A stretch of 52,910 bases of DNA from Kluyvera intermedia (GTDB taxonomy: Bacteria; Pseudomonadota; Gammaproteobacteria; Enterobacterales; Enterobacteriaceae): NCBI RefSeq assembly GCF_021440345.1, contig NZ_JAKCNS010000014.1, positions 1 through 52,910 of the forward strand. The letters run 5' to 3'. The translations under genes and the position numbers were made by a program. The notes beneath the pieces are model-generated. The model saw only the letters and a program-made list of their open reading frames with translations, was not told the origin of the DNA and made no database searches. This document shows positions 1 to 11,766 of the stretch, piece after piece; the stretch's first letter is position 1; each line of letters opens with the position of its first letter.

Positions 1-468
1 ATCCTTAAATTGTTTTGATTCTAAACCTTTTCTTGTTTAAGAATGAGCTTACTTAAAGCTTATAAAGCTTATGGTTTTCAGTTAATATGTTATGACGTTT
101 ACCGACTGTATTGACCATCTTTGCTGATGGTTATCAGTGTGGGCGGTGTAACGTAATGTTACTTATTGGATTTATTGGCTTCAGTTAAAAACACCGTTTT
201 CCCCCTGATGCGTTAAAGCAGCATTGTTATCTACGACTCCTTACGCGGGATACCGCTTAGCGGGAGCCAGATAAATAGCCTTAGGGCTAAAGGATATATT
301 GTAAAAGGAACTGTCACTGTTTGCAGTGGTAGACAATTTTTAATACTGACACTCAGCAGGCAGTCATTCATCGCTATGAGGTGAAAGACAAATTAAAGGA
401 TTAGCTTGTATTATTAGAGTGCAGCATCAATAAGGCAGTTCGGTTTCCGAACCTGTAAGTGGATTTAT
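1..468 (+). promoter_or_regulatory. Long structured leader / promoter region upstream of lrhA
   Basis: No credible gene lies here. Visible elements are a perfect tandem 9-bp repeat AAAGCTTAT (55-63 and 64-72), an inverted repeat ACCATC/GATGGT (114-119 and 126-131), and small hairpins CCGC-tta-GCGG (253-263) and TAGCC/GGCTA (about 276-289). In E. coli, lrhA is known to have a long untranslated leader and to lie opposite alaA, so this gap probably carries promoters for both genes, with alaA outside the window. Calling it a leader is inference from the family; the repeats are seen directly. Confidence 0.5.
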
Positions 469-1410
469 ATGATAAATGCCAATCGTCCGATACTAAATCT
501 CGATCTCGATCTGCTGAGAACCTTTGTCGCGGTGGCTGACCTGAGCACGTTTGCTGCAGCGGCCTCAGCGGTTTGTCGTACTCAATCTGCTGTTAGCCAG
601 CAAATGCAACGTCTGGAGCAACTCGTGGGCAAAGAGCTTTTCGCTCGTCACGGGCGTAATAAGTTGCTGACTGAACATGGTATCCAGCTGCTGGGTTATG
701 CGCGGAAAATTTTGCGTTTTAACGACGAAGCATGCACATCGCTTATGTTTAGCTCCCTGCAAGGGCAGTTGACGTTGGGCTCGTCAGATGAATCAGCCGA
801 CACCATTTTACCTTTCTTATTAAACCGGATCAGTTCGGCTTATCCGAAGCTGGCACTTGATGTGCGGGTTAAACGTCACAACGTGATGGCGGATATGTTG
901 AAAAACAGGGAAGTGGATCTGGCACTCACCACCCATCCGCTGGAAGGCTTTGAGTCGACAGTCCTGCGCTCGTCACCTACGCTTTGGTACTGCGCCGCTG
1001 AGTTTACGCTGCGCCCTGAAGATCCGGTACCGCTGGTGCTGCTCGATAACCCTAGTCCTTTCCGCGATACGATTATTAAAACGCTGGATGCGGTCGGGAT
1101 GCCGTGGCGTCTGGCCTACGTGGCTTCTACGCTTTCAGCCGTTCGTGCGGCAGTAAAAGCGGGTCTTGGGGTCACAGGACGTCCGGTTGAAATGATGAGC
1201 CCCGACCTCCGGGCATTAGGTAAGGCTGACGGTATGCCTGAACTACCGGAAACGGAGTATATGCTGACCTATAATCCGCAAAGTGAAAACGAAATGGCGC
1301 AGATGATTTTTCAGTCCCAGGTACAGCGTCTCGCGCCGTGGCCGCAGACGGGCACATATACCCCTGAAGAGGGGGATAATCCCCTTATACATGAAAGGGA
1401 TTTCGATTAA
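469..1410 (+). CDS. lrhA: LysR-family transcriptional regulator LrhA
   Basis: The 313-residue protein has an N-terminal winged helix-turn-helix (about residues 10-70, with [20 protein letters not shown] as recognition region) and a C-terminal periplasmic-binding-like effector domain. The N-terminal third is nearly identical to E. coli LrhA (312 aa). In E. coli LrhA represses flhDC and so controls flagella, motility and chemotaxis, and it also affects RpoS and type 1 fimbriae. The gene sits just upstream of nuoA in the same orientation, which is the conserved enterobacterial arrangement. The ligand is unknown. An A/T-rich stem-loop at 1445-1495 follows it, so it is probably not cotranscribed with nuo. 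Confidence 0.96.
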   Translation: MINANRPILNLDLDLLRTFVAVADLSTFAAAASAVCRTQSAVSQQMQRLEQLVGKELFARHGRNKLLTEHGIQLLGYARKILRFNDEACTSLMFSSLQGQLTLGSSDESADTILPFLLNRISSAYPKLALDVRVKRHNVMADMLKNREVDLALTTHPLEGFESTVLRSSPTLWYCAAEFTLRPEDPVPLVLLDNPSPFRDTIIKTLDAVGMPWRLAYVASTLSAVRAAVKAGLGVTGRPVEMMSPDLRALGKADGMPELPETEYMLTYNPQSENEMAQMIFQSQVQRLAPWPQTGTYTPEEGDNPLIHERDFD

Positions 1411-1444
1411 CATTGTGACCGAAATGTAGTAACAAAATGTAAGT

Positions 1445-1495
1445 GCAAAAAAGAATCGTAGACGAAGAAAACACAGTTTGCGGTTCTTTTTTTGC
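1445..1495 (+). terminator. Probable rho-independent terminator of lrhA
   Basis: GCAAAAAAGAATCG (1445-1458) can pair with CGGTTCTTTTTTTGC (1481-1495) with one mismatch and one bulge, 35 bases after the lrhA stop. The T tract lies inside the 3' arm, so the hairpin ends in A-U pairs. This is a moderate prediction. Confidence 0.45.
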
Positions 1496-2035
1496 GCTTT
1501 CGTGGCTAAATCCAAAAAATAAATTCAAAAATGTGATAATAATCATGTAATTATCATTAATGCACAATTCTAATGCGTTATCATCAAACGCAATCTCACA
1601 TCAGCTGCTAATGTTAAAAAAACGGATGGTTTGTTGCCGTTTTTCGGGTCGAATTAACAAAAGCGTGTCTTAGATCAAGAAAATACTCCTCAATGGGGGG
1701 AGGAATCATCAGAAAATCCTGTCAAAATAGATGGCTTATTCTTGTTATTGCTACAAAACGGACACGATTCAACAACAGGTAAACCGTAAGGCGAACTGAA
1801 GCGAATCGAATCAAAGGGCACGTAATGTTAATGAAATGCTTTTGATGTAAACTAATGTGAGGAAACTTTTGTTAAAGTTGACAAAAGGTTATAGAAAGGA
1901 GTAAAAAACCTCAACATTTTGCGGTCTATGTTTTGAATTGGGCTGTTTGTAGGTTTTTTAATCCTCCCCATGAATCATGTAGCGTCCATCTGCCGGTAAG
2001 AGCAGAGGTGGTAATGCTACCTATTTGGTTAAGCA
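1496..2035 (+). promoter_or_regulatory. nuo operon promoter/regulatory region
   Basis: No gene is visible in the lrhA-nuoA gap. A perfect inverted repeat CTTTTGT-N8-ACAAAAG spans 1866-1887 and overlaps a good -35 hexamer TTGACA (1878-1883). A weak -10, TAAAAA, lies at 1902-1907 with an 18-base spacer. A short inverted repeat of CCTC and GAGG runs through about 1688-1705. In E. coli the corresponding region carries promoters controlled by ArcA, NarL, FNR, IHF and Fis. I cannot assign individual protein sites here with confidence. Confidence 0.5.
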
Positions 2036-2482
2036 ATGCGTATGTCAACATCCACTGAAATCATCGCTCATCACTGGGCATTCGCTATTTTTCTGATCAT
2101 TGCCATTGGCCTTTGCTGCCTGATGTTAATCGGCGGCTGGTACCTTGGTGGTCGCGCGCGCGCCAGAAGCAAAAACACCCCGTTTGAGTCAGGTATCGAC
2201 TCTGTTGGCACCGCTCGTCTGCGCCTGTCGGCTAAGTTTTATCTGGTCGCCATGTTCTTCGTCATCTTCGACGTGGAAGCGCTTTACCTTTACGCCTGGT
2301 CAACCTCGATTCGCGAAAGCGGCTGGGTTGGCTTTATTGAGGCCGCCATTTTCATATTTGTGCTGCTGGCCGGTCTGGTTTACCTCGTTCGCATTGGCGC
2401 GCTCGATTGGACGCCTGCGCGTTCTCGCCGCACGATGGTTAACCCAGAATCCGACAGCGTCACTAACCGTAATACGCAGTAA
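2036..2482 (+). CDS. nuoA: NADH-quinone oxidoreductase subunit A
   Basis: NuoA is a small inner-membrane subunit of complex I at the junction between the hydrophilic and membrane arms, near the quinone-binding cavity. The 148-residue product has three hydrophobic helices (about 15-37, 68-90 and 96-118) and the conserved loop [17 protein letters not shown]. Start ATG at 2036 gives MRMSTSTE, aligning with E. coli MSMSTSTE. The ribosome-binding site is weak, and the second ATG at 2042 would remove only two residues. It opens the nuo operon; nuoB follows after 15 bases. Confidence 0.97.
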   Translation: MRMSTSTEIIAHHWAFAIFLIIAIGLCCLMLIGGWYLGGRARARSKNTPFESGIDSVGTARLRLSAKFYLVAMFFVIFDVEALYLYAWSTSIRESGWVGFIEAAIFIFVLLAGLVYLVRIGALDWTPARSRRTMVNPESDSVTNRNTQ

Positions 2483-2497
2483 AAGCGAGGCAATAAG

Positions 2498-3172
2498 ATG
2501 GATTATACGCTCACCCGCATAGATCCTAACGGTGAGAACGACCGTTACCCCCTGCAAAAACAGGAGATTGTGACCGATCCCCTGGAGCAAGAGGTGAATA
2601 AAAGCGTGTATATGGGGAAACTCGAACACGCGCTGCATGACATGGTCAACTGGGGTCGTAAGAACTCAATCTGGCCATACAACTTCGGCCTTTCTTGCTG
2701 CTACGTTGAAATGGTGACGTCATTCACTGCGGTGCATGACGTTGCGCGTTTTGGGGCAGAAGTACTGCGTGCCTCTCCGCGTCAGGCCGACCTGATGGTG
2801 GTGGCCGGTACCTGTTTCACCAAAATGGCACCGGTTATTCAGCGTCTTTATGATCAGATGCTGGAACCGAAGTGGGTTATCTCCATGGGCGCCTGTGCAA
2901 ACTCCGGCGGCATGTACGATATCTACTCCGTGGTGCAAGGTGTCGATAAATTTATTCCGGTTGATGTGTACATTCCTGGCTGCCCACCGCGCCCGGAAGC
3001 TTACATGCAGGCGCTGATGCTGCTGCAGGAATCGATTGGTAAAGAACGTCGCCCGCTCTCGTGGGTGGTTGGCGACCAGGGCGTTTATCGCGCCAACATG
3101 CAGTCGGAACGCGAGCGTAAACGCGGCGAACGCATTGCTGTGACGAATCTCCGCTCTCCAGACGAGATTTAA
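2498..3172 (+). CDS. nuoB: NADH-quinone oxidoreductase subunit B
   Basis: NuoB carries the terminal [4Fe-4S] cluster N2, which passes electrons to quinone. The motif [10 protein letters not shown] holds the adjacent cysteine pair of the N2 site, and further cysteines lie in VAGTCF and IPGCPPRPE. The protein has 224 residues against 220 in E. coli; the extra residues are at the C-terminus. The start is preceded by a modest GAGG. A 92-base gap with no gene precedes nuoC, whereas most nuo junctions are tight. Confidence 0.97.
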   Translation: MDYTLTRIDPNGENDRYPLQKQEIVTDPLEQEVNKSVYMGKLEHALHDMVNWGRKNSIWPYNFGLSCCYVEMVTSFTAVHDVARFGAEVLRASPRQADLMVVAGTCFTKMAPVIQRLYDQMLEPKWVISMGACANSGGMYDIYSVVQGVDKFIPVDVYIPGCPPRPEAYMQALMLLQESIGKERRPLSWVVGDQGVYRANMQSERERKRGERIAVTNLRSPDEI

Positions 3173-3264
3173 TTTGCGCCTGCGGGCAGTGGCATTTTTT
3201 TACTTCGCAAATCAACATACAACAGCGCGAAGCCACGCCCGGCAGTCACCACGGACCTTTTGCA

Positions 3265-5070
3265 ATGGTGAACAATATGACCGATTTAACTGCGCAAGAA
3301 GTAGCTGCATGGCAAACCCGCGATCATCTTGATGATCCGGTCATCGGCGAACTGCGCAACCGTTTTGGGCCGGATGCATTTACCGTTCAGGCCACCCGCA
3401 CCGGGGTACCTGTCGTATGGGTTAAGCGCGAACAGCTGCTGGAAATTATCGATTTCCTGAAGAAGCTGCCGAAACCTTACGTCATGATGTTCGACCTGCA
3501 CGGCATGGACGAACGTCTGCGCACACACCGCGATGGATTACCTGCCGCGGACTTTTCCGTTTTCTATCACCTGATCTCAATGGACCGCAACCGCGACATT
3601 ATGCTCAAGGTGGCGTTGTCTGAAAACGATCTGAATGTGCCGACTATCACTAAACTTTTCCCGAACGCCAACTGGTATGAGCGTGAAACCTGGGAGATGT
3701 TTGGCATTACCTTCAATGGCCACCCGCAGCTGACGCGTCTGCTGATGCCGCCGACCTGGGAAGGCCACCCGCTGCGTAAAGACTACCCGGCACGCGCCAC
3801 CGAATTCGATCCGTTTGAGCTGACCAAAGCCAAGCAGGATCTGGAAATGGAAGCGCTGACCTTCAAACCAGAAGATTGGGGCATGAAGCGTAGCACCGAG
3901 AACGAGGACTTCATGTTCCTGAACCTCGGTCCTAACCACCCGTCTTCCCACGGTGCATTCCGTATCGTCCTGCAGCTGGACGGCGAAGAGATCGTCGACT
4001 GCGTACCGGACATCGGCTACCACCACCGTGGCGCTGAGAAGATGGGCGAACGTCAGTCCTGGCACAGCTACATTCCGTATACCGACCGTATCGAATACCT
4101 CGGCGGTTGCGTGAACGAAATGCCTTATGTGCTGGCAGTTGAAAAACTGGCGGGGATCACCGTTCCAGAACGCGTTGACGTTATCCGCGTCATGCTCTCT
4201 GAACTGTTCCGTATCAACAGCCACCTGCTGTACATCTCGACGTTTATTCAGGACGTCGGCGCGATGACCCCGGTCTTCTTTGCCTTCACCGACCGTCAGA
4301 AAATTTATGACGTGGTTGAAGCGATTACCGGTTTCCGTATGCACCCGGCCTGGTTCCGTATCGGCGGCGTAGCACACGATCTGCCGCGTGGTTGGGACAA
4401 GCTGCTGCGTGACTTCCTCGACTGGATGCCGAAGCGTCTGGATTCCTACGAGAAAGCCGCGCTGCGTAACACCATTCTGAAAGGCCGTTCGCAGGGCGTT
4501 GCCGCCTACGGTAAGAAAGAAGCGCTGGACTGGGGCTGTACCGGTGCCGCGCTGCGTGCGACCGGCGTTGATTTCGACGTGCGTAAAGCGCGTCCATACT
4601 CTGGCTACCAAAACTTCGACTTCGAAGTCCCGGTTGGCGGCGGCGTATCCGACTGCTACACCCGCGTGATGCTGAAAGTGGAAGAGCTGCGTCAGAGCCT
4701 GCGTATCCTTGAGCAGTGCCTCAAAAACATGCCGGAAGGCCCGTTCAAAGCGGATCACCCGCTGACCACGCCGCCACCGAAAGAGCGCACGCTGCAGCAT
4801 ATCGAAACCCTGATCACCCACTTCCTGCAGGTTTCCTGGGGCCCGGTTATGCCGGCGCAGGAATCGTTCCAGATGGTGGAAGCAACCAAGGGTATTAACA
4901 GTTACTACCTGACCAGCGACGGCAGCACCATGAGCTACCGTACTCGTATCCGTACACCGAGCTATGCGCATTTGCAGCAGATCCCGGTCGCGGTGCGCGG
5001 CAGCCTGGTGTCCGATCTGATCGTTCACTTGGGTAGTATCGATTTTGTTATGTCAGACGTGGACCGCTAA
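3265..5070 (+). CDS. nuoC: NADH-quinone oxidoreductase fused subunit C/D
   Basis: This is the fused NuoCD polypeptide typical of Enterobacterales (601 residues, E. coli about 600). The N-terminal ~190 residues are the 30-kDa NuoC domain, with [12 protein letters not shown] and HPLRKDYP. The remainder is the 49-kDa NuoD domain, with [13 protein letters not shown], the quinone-site region, and [10 protein letters not shown]. Together with NuoB it forms the quinone reduction site. The start used gives [11 protein letters not shown]; an internal ATG at 3277 gives MTDLTAQ and is an alternative. nuoE begins 2 bases after the stop. Confidence 0.97.
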   Translation: MVNNMTDLTAQEVAAWQTRDHLDDPVIGELRNRFGPDAFTVQATRTGVPVVWVKREQLLEIIDFLKKLPKPYVMMFDLHGMDERLRTHRDGLPAADFSVFYHLISMDRNRDIMLKVALSENDLNVPTITKLFPNANWYERETWEMFGITFNGHPQLTRLLMPPTWEGHPLRKDYPARATEFDPFELTKAKQDLEMEALTFKPEDWGMKRSTENEDFMFLNLGPNHPSSHGAFRIVLQLDGEEIVDCVPDIGYHHRGAEKMGERQSWHSYIPYTDRIEYLGGCVNEMPYVLAVEKLAGITVPERVDVIRVMLSELFRINSHLLYISTFIQDVGAMTPVFFAFTDRQKIYDVVEAITGFRMHPAWFRIGGVAHDLPRGWDKLLRDFLDWMPKRLDSYEKAALRNTILKGRSQGVAAYGKKEALDWGCTGAALRATGVDFDVRKARPYSGYQNFDFEVPVGGGVSDCYTRVMLKVEELRQSLRILEQCLKNMPEGPFKADHPLTTPPPKERTLQHIETLITHFLQVSWGPVMPAQESFQMVEATKGINSYYLTSDGSTMSYRTRIRTPSYAHLQQIPVAVRGSLVSDLIVHLGSIDFVMSDVDR

Positions 5071-5072
5071 TT

Positions 5073-5573
5073 ATGCACGAAAATCAACAACCACAATCCG
5101 AGGCCTTTGAGCTGAGTGCGGTAGAGCGTAAAGCCATTGAGCACGAGAAGCACCACTACGAAGACCCGCGTGCGGCGTCCATCGAAGCGCTGAAGATCGT
5201 TCAAAAACAGCGTGGCTGGGTGCCGGACGGCGCGATCCACGCGATCGCCGGCTTACTGGATATTCCAGCAAGCGACGTTGAAGGCGTTGCGACCTTCTAC
5301 AGCCAGATCTTCCGCCAGCCGGTTGGCCGTCACGTGATCCGCTACTGCGACAGCGTGGTGTGCCACATCAATGGCTACCAGGGCATTCAGGCTGCGCTTG
5401 AGAAAAAACTCGACATCAAACCGGGGCAGACGACTTTCGACGGTCGCTTTACGCTGCTGCCGACCTGCTGTCTGGGGAACTGCGATAAAGGGCCGAGCAT
5501 GATGATCGATGAGGACACTCACGCGCATCTGACCCCGGAGGGCATTCCTGACCTACTGGAGCGGTATAAATAA
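5073..5573 (+). CDS. nuoE: NADH-quinone oxidoreductase subunit E
   Basis: NuoE is the 24-kDa peripheral subunit with [2Fe-2S] cluster N1a beside the flavin. The 166-residue length matches E. coli. The cluster cysteines are visible as C-D-S-V-V-C in [11 protein letters not shown] and as the [10 protein letters not shown] motif near the C-terminus. The stop codon shares one base with the nuoF start (TAATG), indicating translational coupling within the NADH-dehydrogenase module NuoEFG. Confidence 0.97.
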   Translation: MHENQQPQSEAFELSAVERKAIEHEKHHYEDPRAASIEALKIVQKQRGWVPDGAIHAIAGLLDIPASDVEGVATFYSQIFRQPVGRHVIRYCDSVVCHINGYQGIQAALEKKLDIKPGQTTFDGRFTLLPTCCLGNCDKGPSMMIDEDTHAHLTPEGIPDLLERYK

Positions 5574-6910
5574 TGAAAACCGTGATCCGCACTCCCGAAA
5601 CGCATCCGCTGACCTGGCGTCTGCGCGATGACAAACAGCCGGTATGGCTGGATGAATACCGTAGCAAAAACGGCTATGAAGGTGCGCGTAAAGCGCTGAC
5701 CGGACTGGCACCGGACGAAATCGTCAACCAGGTAAAAGACGCTGGCCTGAAAGGGCGCGGCGGCGCGGGCTTTTCCACCGGTCTGAAGTGGAGCCTGATG
5801 CCGAAAGACGAATCCATGAACATCCGTTACCTGCTGTGTAACGCCGATGAAATGGAGCCGGGCACCTATAAAGACCGTTTGCTGATGGAGCAGCTGCCGC
5901 ACCTGCTGGTGGAAGGCATGCTGATTTCCGCGTTTGCGCTGAAAGCGTACCGCGGTTACATCTTCCTGCGCGGTGAATACATTGAAGCGGCTGTGCACCT
6001 GCGCCGCGCCATTGCCGAAGCCACCGAAGCCGGTTGGCTTGGCAAAAATATCATGGGCACCGGGTTCGATTTCGAACTGTTCGTGCACACCGGGGCAGGG
6101 CGTTACATCTGCGGCGAAGAGACCGCGCTGATTAACTCCCTCGAAGGCCGTCGCGCCAACCCACGTTCAAAGCCGCCGTTCCCGGCAAGCTCCGGCGTAT
6201 GGGGTAAACCGACCTGCGTCAACAACGTGGAAACCCTGTGTAACGTCCCGGCGATTCTGGCCAACGGCGTTGAGTGGTATCAGAACATTTCTACCAGCAA
6301 AGATGCTGGCACCAAGCTGATGGGCTTCTCTGGCCGCGTGAAAAATCCGGGCCTGTGGGAGCTGCCATTTGGTACCACCGCACGTGAAATCCTTGAAGAC
6401 TACGCGGGCGGCATGCGTGATGGCCTGAAGTTTAAAGCCTGGCAGCCGGGCGGTGCGGGGACCGACTTCCTGACCGAAGCGCACCTTGACCTGCCGATGG
6501 AGTTTGAAAGCATCGGTAAAGCGGGTAGCCGTCTGGGGACCGCACTGGCGATGGCCGTTGACCATGAAATTGGCATGGTGGGCCTGGTGCGTAACCTGGA
6601 AGAGTTCTTCGCCCGCGAGTCCTGCGGCTGGTGTACGCCGTGCCGCGACGGTCTGCCGTGGAGCGTGAAAATTCTGCGCGCTATTGAGCGGGGTGAAGGC
6701 CAGCCTGGCGATATCGAGACACTTGAGCAACTGTGTCGATTCTTAGGCCCGGGGAAAACCTTCTGTGCGCATGCGCCTGGCGCGGTGGAACCGCTGCAGA
6801 GCGCAATTAAATATTTCCGCGACGAATTCGAGGCAGGCATTAAGCAGCAGTTCAGCAACACCCACGCTATTCATGGGATTCAGCCGAACCTGCTTAAGAC
6901 GCGCTGGTAA
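5573..6910 (+). CDS. nuoF: NADH-quinone oxidoreductase subunit F (NADH/FMN-binding)
   Basis: NuoF binds NADH and FMN and carries [4Fe-4S] cluster N3, the electron entry point of complex I. The 445-residue protein shows the glycine-rich segment [14 protein letters not shown] of the nucleotide/FMN site near residue 61. The N3 ligands are [12 protein letters not shown] plus a later cysteine in TFCAHAPG. It overlaps nuoE by one base. nuoG follows after 32 bases with its own good ribosome-binding site. Confidence 0.97.
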   Translation: MKTVIRTPETHPLTWRLRDDKQPVWLDEYRSKNGYEGARKALTGLAPDEIVNQVKDAGLKGRGGAGFSTGLKWSLMPKDESMNIRYLLCNADEMEPGTYKDRLLMEQLPHLLVEGMLISAFALKAYRGYIFLRGEYIEAAVHLRRAIAEATEAGWLGKNIMGTGFDFELFVHTGAGRYICGEETALINSLEGRRANPRSKPPFPASSGVWGKPTCVNNVETLCNVPAILANGVEWYQNISTSKDAGTKLMGFSGRVKNPGLWELPFGTTAREILEDYAGGMRDGLKFKAWQPGGAGTDFLTEAHLDLPMEFESIGKAGSRLGTALAMAVDHEIGMVGLVRNLEEFFARESCGWCTPCRDGLPWSVKILRAIERGEGQPGDIETLEQLCRFLGPGKTFCAHAPGAVEPLQSAIKYFRDEFEAGIKQQFSNTHAIHGIQPNLLKTRW

Positions 6911-6942
6911 TCTAAAGATTTATTTATTTTGGAAGCACGCTA

Positions 6943-9669
6943 ATGGCTACGATTCATGTAGACGGCAAAGAATACGAGGTTAATGGGGCGGACAACCTGC
7001 TGCAGGCATGTCTCTCTCACGGCCTTGATATTCCATACTTTTGCTGGCACCCGGCGCTAGGCAGCGTCGGTGCTTGCCGCCAGTGTGCGGTGAAGCAATA
7101 TCAAAACGCGGAAGACACGCGTGGTCGCCTGGTGATGTCCTGTATGACTCCGGCATCTGACGGCACCTTTATTTCTATTGATGACGAAGAAGCAAAACAG
7201 TTCCGCGAAAGCGTGGTGGAGTGGTTGATGACCAACCACCCGCACGACTGTCCGGTCTGTGAAGAGGGCGGCAACTGCCACCTGCAGGATATGACCGTCA
7301 TGACCGGTCATAGCTTCCGTCGCTATCGCTTTACTAAGCGTACCCACCGTAACCAGGATCTGGGGCCGTTCATCTCTCACGAAATGAACCGCTGCATCGC
7401 CTGCTACCGCTGCGTGCGTTATTACAAAGACTACGCAGACGGCACCGATTTGGGTGTGTACGGCGCGCACGACAACGTCTACTTCGGTCGTCCGGAAGAC
7501 GGTACGCTGGAGAGCGAATTCTCCGGTAACCTCGTTGAAATCTGCCCAACCGGCGTATTCACCGATAAAACGCACTCCGAGCGCTACAACCGTAAGTGGG
7601 ACATGCAGTTTGCGCCAAGCATCTGCCAGCAGTGCTCCATTGGCTGTAACACCAGCCCGGGCGAGCGCTACGGTGAGCTGCGTCGTATCGAAAACCGTTA
7701 TAACGGTACCGTCAACCACTACTTCCTCTGCGACCGTGGCCGTTTCGGCTATGGCTATGTGAACCTGAAAGACCGTCCGCGTCAGCCGGTTCAACGTCGT
7801 GGTAACGATCTGATAGCCCTCAACGCCGAACAGGCGATGCAGGGCGCGGCGGATATTCTGCGTCAGTCGAAGAAAGTGATTGGTATCGGTTCTCCACGTG
7901 CGAGCGTTGAGAGCAACTTCGCGCTGCGCGAACTGGTGGGTGCGGATAACTTCTACACCGGTATCGCCAAAGGTGAGCAGGAACGTCTGCAACTGGCGCT
8001 GAAAGTGCTGCGTGATGGCGGTATTCATACGCCTGCGCTGCGTGATATTGAATCTTACGATGCGGTGCTGGTGCTGGGTGAAGACATTACTCAGACCGGT
8101 GCTCGCGTTGCGCTGGCGGTTCGCCAGGCGGTGAAAGGTAAAGCGCGCGAAATGGCGGCGGCCCAGAAAGTGGCTGACTGGCAGATTGCGGCAATCCTCA
8201 ACATCGGCCAGCGTGCCAAACATCCGCTGTTTGTGACCAACGTCGATGACACCCGTCTGGACGATATCGCCGCGTGGACTTACCGCGCACCGGTAGAAGA
8301 TCAGGCGCGTTTAGGCTTCGCGATTGCGCACGCGCTGGATGACAGTGCACCGGCAGTCGACGGCATTGACCGCGACCTGCAGGGCAAAATCGACGTTATC
8401 GTCCAGGCGCTGGCCGGGGCGAAGAAACCACTGATTGTTTCCGGTACTAACGCCGGTAGCGCTGAGGTGATTCAGGCTGCCGCAAACGTGGCGAAAGCGC
8501 TGAAGGCTCGCGGTTCAGACGTTGGCGTCACCATGATTGCCCGCGCGGTGAACAGCGTCGGTCTCGGCATGATTGGCGGCGGTTCACTTGATGACGCGCT
8601 GAACGAGCTGGAAAGCGGTGCCGCTGATGCAGTTATCGTGCTGGAAAACGACCTGCACCGTCACGCCTCCGCTAGCCGCGTGAATGCCGCGCTGGACAAA
8701 GCGCCGCTGGTGATGGTCATTGACCATCAGCGCACGGCGATTATGGATCACGCGCATTTGGTGCTGTCGGCAGCAAGTTTTGCGGAAAGCGACGGTACGG
8801 TGATTAACAACGAAGGCCGTGCACAGCGCTTCTTCCAGGTTTATGACCCAAGCTACTACGACAGCAAAACCATCATGCTGGAAAGCTGGCGCTGGCTGCA
8901 CTCGCTGCACAGCACCCTGGAAAACCGTCAGGTTGACTGGACTCAGCTGGATCACGTGATTGATGCTGCCGTTGCTGCGCTGCCGCAGCTGGCTGGCATT
9001 AAAGATGCTGCACCGGATGCGTCGTTCCGTATTCGCGGCCAGAAACTGGCACGTGAACCGCACCGTTACAGCGGTCGTACGGCAATGCGCGCCAATATCA
9101 GCGTGCACGAACCGCGCCAGCCGCAGGATAAAGACACCATGTTCGCCTTCTCGATGGAAGGGAACAATCAGCCGGACGCACCGCGCTCGCAGATCCCATT
9201 TGCATGGGCTCCAGGCTGGAACTCCCCGCAGGCATGGAACAAGTTTCAGGCTGAAGTGGGCGGTAAACTGCGTCACGGTGACCCGGGCGTCCGTCTGATT
9301 GAAGCGTCGGAAAACGGTCTGGATTACTTCACCACCGTACCGGCAAGCTTCCAGGCGGAAGCGGGCAAATGGCGCGTGGCACCGTACTATCACCTGTTCG
9401 GCAGCGACGAAATGTCACAGCGCGCACCGGTATTCCAGACGCGTATGCCGCAGCCTTACCTCAAGCTCAACCCGGCAGATGCCGCGGCGCTTGGCGTGAA
9501 TGCGGGTGCGAAGATGGCGTTCAGCTACGACGGTCAGACGGTCACGCTGCCGCTGGTGATTTCCAGCGGGCTGGTGGCAGGGCAGGTTGGTTTGCCGATG
9601 GGCATGCCGGGCATTGCTCCTGTACTGGCGGGCGCGCGTCTTGAAAATCTGCAGGAGGCACAGCAATGA
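6943..9669 (+). CDS. nuoG: NADH-quinone oxidoreductase subunit G
   Basis: NuoG (908 residues) is the large iron-sulfur subunit. The order is: a [2Fe-2S] ferredoxin domain ([15 protein letters not shown]); the His/Cys-ligated [4Fe-4S] segment [12 protein letters not shown]; a further [4Fe-4S] set, CIACYRC and ICPTG; the off-pathway N7 ligands CQQCSIGC plus a Cys in LCDRGRFG; then a large molybdopterin-oxidoreductase-like domain that lacks the cofactor in this family. N7 occurs in only some bacteria, including E. coli. The GGAAG at 6931-6935 supports the start. The stop overlaps the nuoH start by 4 bases. Confidence 0.97.
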   Translation: MATIHVDGKEYEVNGADNLLQACLSHGLDIPYFCWHPALGSVGACRQCAVKQYQNAEDTRGRLVMSCMTPASDGTFISIDDEEAKQFRESVVEWLMTNHPHDCPVCEEGGNCHLQDMTVMTGHSFRRYRFTKRTHRNQDLGPFISHEMNRCIACYRCVRYYKDYADGTDLGVYGAHDNVYFGRPEDGTLESEFSGNLVEICPTGVFTDKTHSERYNRKWDMQFAPSICQQCSIGCNTSPGERYGELRRIENRYNGTVNHYFLCDRGRFGYGYVNLKDRPRQPVQRRGNDLIALNAEQAMQGAADILRQSKKVIGIGSPRASVESNFALRELVGADNFYTGIAKGEQERLQLALKVLRDGGIHTPALRDIESYDAVLVLGEDITQTGARVALAVRQAVKGKAREMAAAQKVADWQIAAILNIGQRAKHPLFVTNVDDTRLDDIAAWTYRAPVEDQARLGFAIAHALDDSAPAVDGIDRDLQGKIDVIVQALAGAKKPLIVSGTNAGSAEVIQAAANVAKALKARGSDVGVTMIARAVNSVGLGMIGGGSLDDALNELESGAADAVIVLENDLHRHASASRVNAALDKAPLVMVIDHQRTAIMDHAHLVLSAASFAESDGTVINNEGRAQRFFQVYDPSYYDSKTIMLESWRWLHSLHSTLENRQVDWTQLDHVIDAAVAALPQLAGIKDAAPDASFRIRGQKLAREPHRYSGRTAMRANISVHEPRQPQDKDTMFAFSMEGNNQPDAPRSQIPFAWAPGWNSPQAWNKFQAEVGGKLRHGDPGVRLIEASENGLDYFTTVPASFQAEAGKWRVAPYYHLFGSDEMSQRAPVFQTRMPQPYLKLNPADAAALGVNAGAKMAFSYDGQTVTLPLVISSGLVAGQVGLPMGMPGIAPVLAGARLENLQEAQQ

Positions 9670-10643
9670 GTTGGTTAACGCCGGATCTGATTGAGATCCT
9701 GATTAGCATCATCAAAGCCGTGGTCATCCTGCTGGTGGTCGTCACCTGCGGTGCGTTCATGAGCTTCGGCGAACGTCGCCTGCTGGGTCTGTTCCAGAAC
9801 CGCTACGGGCCAAACCGTGTCGGCTGGGGCGGTTTGCTCCAGCTGGTGGCCGACATGATCAAAATGTTCTTCAAAGAGGACTGGGTCCCGAAATTCTCGG
9901 ACCGCATGATCTTTACTCTGGCACCGGTTATCGCTTTCACCTCGCTGCTGCTGGCCTTCGCCATTGTGCCGGTCAGCCCAAGCTGGGTGGTCGCCGACCT
10001 CAACATCGGGATCCTGTTCTTCCTGATGATGGCGGGTCTGGCGGTGTACGCGGTGCTGTTCGCCGGCTGGTCGAGCAACAACAAATACTCCCTGCTGGGG
10101 GCGATGCGTGCTTCCGCGCAAACGCTGAGCTACGAAGTGTTCCTTGGCCTCTCCCTGATGGGCGTGGTGGCGCAGGCCGGTTCATTCAATATGACCGACA
10201 TCGTCAATAACCAGGAACACCTGTGGAACGTCATTCCTCAGTTCTTCGGCTTTGTGACCTTTGCGATTGCGGGCGTAGCGGTGTGTCACCGTCACCCGTT
10301 TGACCAACCGGAAGCCGAGCAGGAGCTGGCCGATGGCTACCACATTGAATATTCCGGCATGAAGTTCGGTCTATTCTTCGTCGGTGAATACATCGGTATT
10401 GTTACCGTGTCGGCGCTTATCGTGACGCTGTTCTTCGGCGGCTGGCAAGGCCCGTTCTTACCACCATTCATCTGGTTCGCGATTAAAACGGCGTTCTTCA
10501 TGATGATGTTCATTTTGATTCGCGCCTCATTACCGCGTCCGCGTTATGACCAGGTAATGTCCTTCGGCTGGAAAGTGTGCCTGCCGCTGACGCTAATCAA
10601 CTTGCTGGTAACGGCGGCTGTCATTCTCTGGCAGCAGCCATAA
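9666..10643 (+). CDS. nuoH: NADH-quinone oxidoreductase subunit H
   Basis: NuoH (325 residues, same as E. coli) is the multi-spanning membrane subunit that lines the quinone chamber and links it to the proton channels. It has about eight hydrophobic helices. The signature loop [20 protein letters not shown] carries the conserved acidic residues near the quinone site, and [19 protein letters not shown] lies near the N-terminus. The ATG overlaps the nuoG stop (ATGA). Confidence 0.97.
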   Translation: MSWLTPDLIEILISIIKAVVILLVVVTCGAFMSFGERRLLGLFQNRYGPNRVGWGGLLQLVADMIKMFFKEDWVPKFSDRMIFTLAPVIAFTSLLLAFAIVPVSPSWVVADLNIGILFFLMMAGLAVYAVLFAGWSSNNKYSLLGAMRASAQTLSYEVFLGLSLMGVVAQAGSFNMTDIVNNQEHLWNVIPQFFGFVTFAIAGVAVCHRHPFDQPEAEQELADGYHIEYSGMKFGLFFVGEYIGIVTVSALIVTLFFGGWQGPFLPPFIWFAIKTAFFMMMFILIRASLPRPRYDQVMSFGWKVCLPLTLINLLVTAAVILWQQP

Positions 10644-10657
10644 GGGGCGATGAGACC

Positions 10658-11200
10658 ATGACCTTAAAAGATATTATCGTAGGTTTCGGTACCCAGGTAC
10701 GCAGTATCTGGATGATCGGCCTGCATGCGTTCGCTAAACGTGAAACGCAAATGTACCCGGAAGAGCCGGTCTACCTGCCGCCGCGCTATCGTGGCCGTAT
10801 CGTGCTGACGCGCGACCCGGACGGCGATGAGCGCTGCGTAGCCTGTAACCTGTGCGCGGTAGCCTGCCCGGTAGGCTGTATCTCTTTGCAAAAAGCAGAG
10901 ACCAAAGACGGCCGCTGGTATCCGGAGTTTTTCCGCATTAACTTCTCGCGCTGCATTTTCTGCGGTCTGTGTGAAGAAGCGTGCCCAACCACGGCGATTC
11001 AGTTAACCCCGGACTTTGAACTGGGTGAATACAAGCGTCAGGACCTGGTGTACGAAAAAGAGGATCTGCTGATTTCCGGTCCGGGCAAATACCCGGAATA
11101 TAACTTCTACCGGATGGCGGGTATGGCAATCGACGGCAAAGATAAGGGCGAAGCAGAGAACGAAGCCAAGCCTATCGACGTCAAGAGCCTGTTACCGTAA
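10658..11200 (+). CDS. nuoI: NADH-quinone oxidoreductase subunit I
   Basis: NuoI (180 residues) is a ferredoxin-like subunit with two [4Fe-4S] clusters, N6a and N6b, carrying electrons to NuoB. Both motifs are complete: [12 protein letters not shown] and [12 protein letters not shown]. The frame is open upstream to 10577, but that would overlap nuoH by 67 bases. ATG 10658 follows GGGGCGATGAGACC and gives [13 protein letters not shown], as in E. coli. It is followed 11 bases later by nuoJ. Confidence 0.97.
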   Translation: MTLKDIIVGFGTQVRSIWMIGLHAFAKRETQMYPEEPVYLPPRYRGRIVLTRDPDGDERCVACNLCAVACPVGCISLQKAETKDGRWYPEFFRINFSRCIFCGLCEEACPTTAIQLTPDFELGEYKRQDLVYEKEDLLISGPGKYPEYNFYRMAGMAIDGKDKGEAENEAKPIDVKSLLP

Positions 11201-11211
11201 GGAGAGGGGCA

Positions 11212-11766
11212 ATGGAATTCGCTTTTTATATCTGTGGCCTTGTTGCTGTCCTCGCGACGCTGCGAGTGATTACGCACACTAACCCGGTACACGCACTGCT
11301 GTACTTAATCATCTCGCTGCTGGCGATTGCCGGGGTGTTCTTCTCGCTGGGCGCGTATTTCGCCGGTGCGCTGGAGATCATCGTGTATGCGGGTGCCATC
11401 ATGGTGCTGTTCGTCTTCGTGGTGATGATGCTGAACCTGGGCGGGGCTGAAATCGCCCAGGAACGTCAGTGGCTGAAGCCGCAAATCTGGATTGGCCCGG
11501 CGATTCTTTCCGCCGTGCTGCTGGCGGTGATGGTGTATGCCATCCTCGGCATTAACGACCAGGGTATTGACGGTAACGCGATTAGCGCCAAAGAAGTGGG
11601 TATTGCGCTGTTCGGGCCATACGTTCTGGCGGTTGAGCTGGCGTCAATGCTGCTGCTGGCGGGTCTGGTAGTGGCCTTCCACCTCGGCCGTGAAGACCGT
11701 GCGGGCGAAGTGCTGAGCAATCGCGTAGGCGATAGCGCGAAAAGAAAAACGGAGGAGCACGCATGA
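11212..11766 (+). CDS. nuoJ: NADH-quinone oxidoreductase subunit J
   Basis: NuoJ (184 residues) is an inner-membrane subunit with five hydrophobic helices. It contains the conserved segment around [20 protein letters not shown], whose pi-bulge helix is implicated in coupling quinone chemistry to proton movement. The start is preceded by a strong AGGAGAGG. The last codons overlap nuoK by 4 bases (ATGA). Confidence 0.97.
   Translation: MEFAFYICGLVAVLATLRVITHTNPVHALLYLIISLLAIAGVFFSLGAYFAGALEIIVYAGAIMVLFVFVVMMLNLGGAEIAQERQWLKPQIWIGPAILSAVLLAVMVYAILGINDQGIDGNAISAKEVGIALFGPYVLAVELASMLLLAGLVVAFHLGREDRAGEVLSNRVGDSAKRKTEEHA

Noticed and set aside
3577-5028. A 483-codon open frame on the minus strand across nuoCD
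   Set aside because: It is the complement of a high-GC conserved gene with strong codon bias. It has no ribosome-binding site or recognisable domain.
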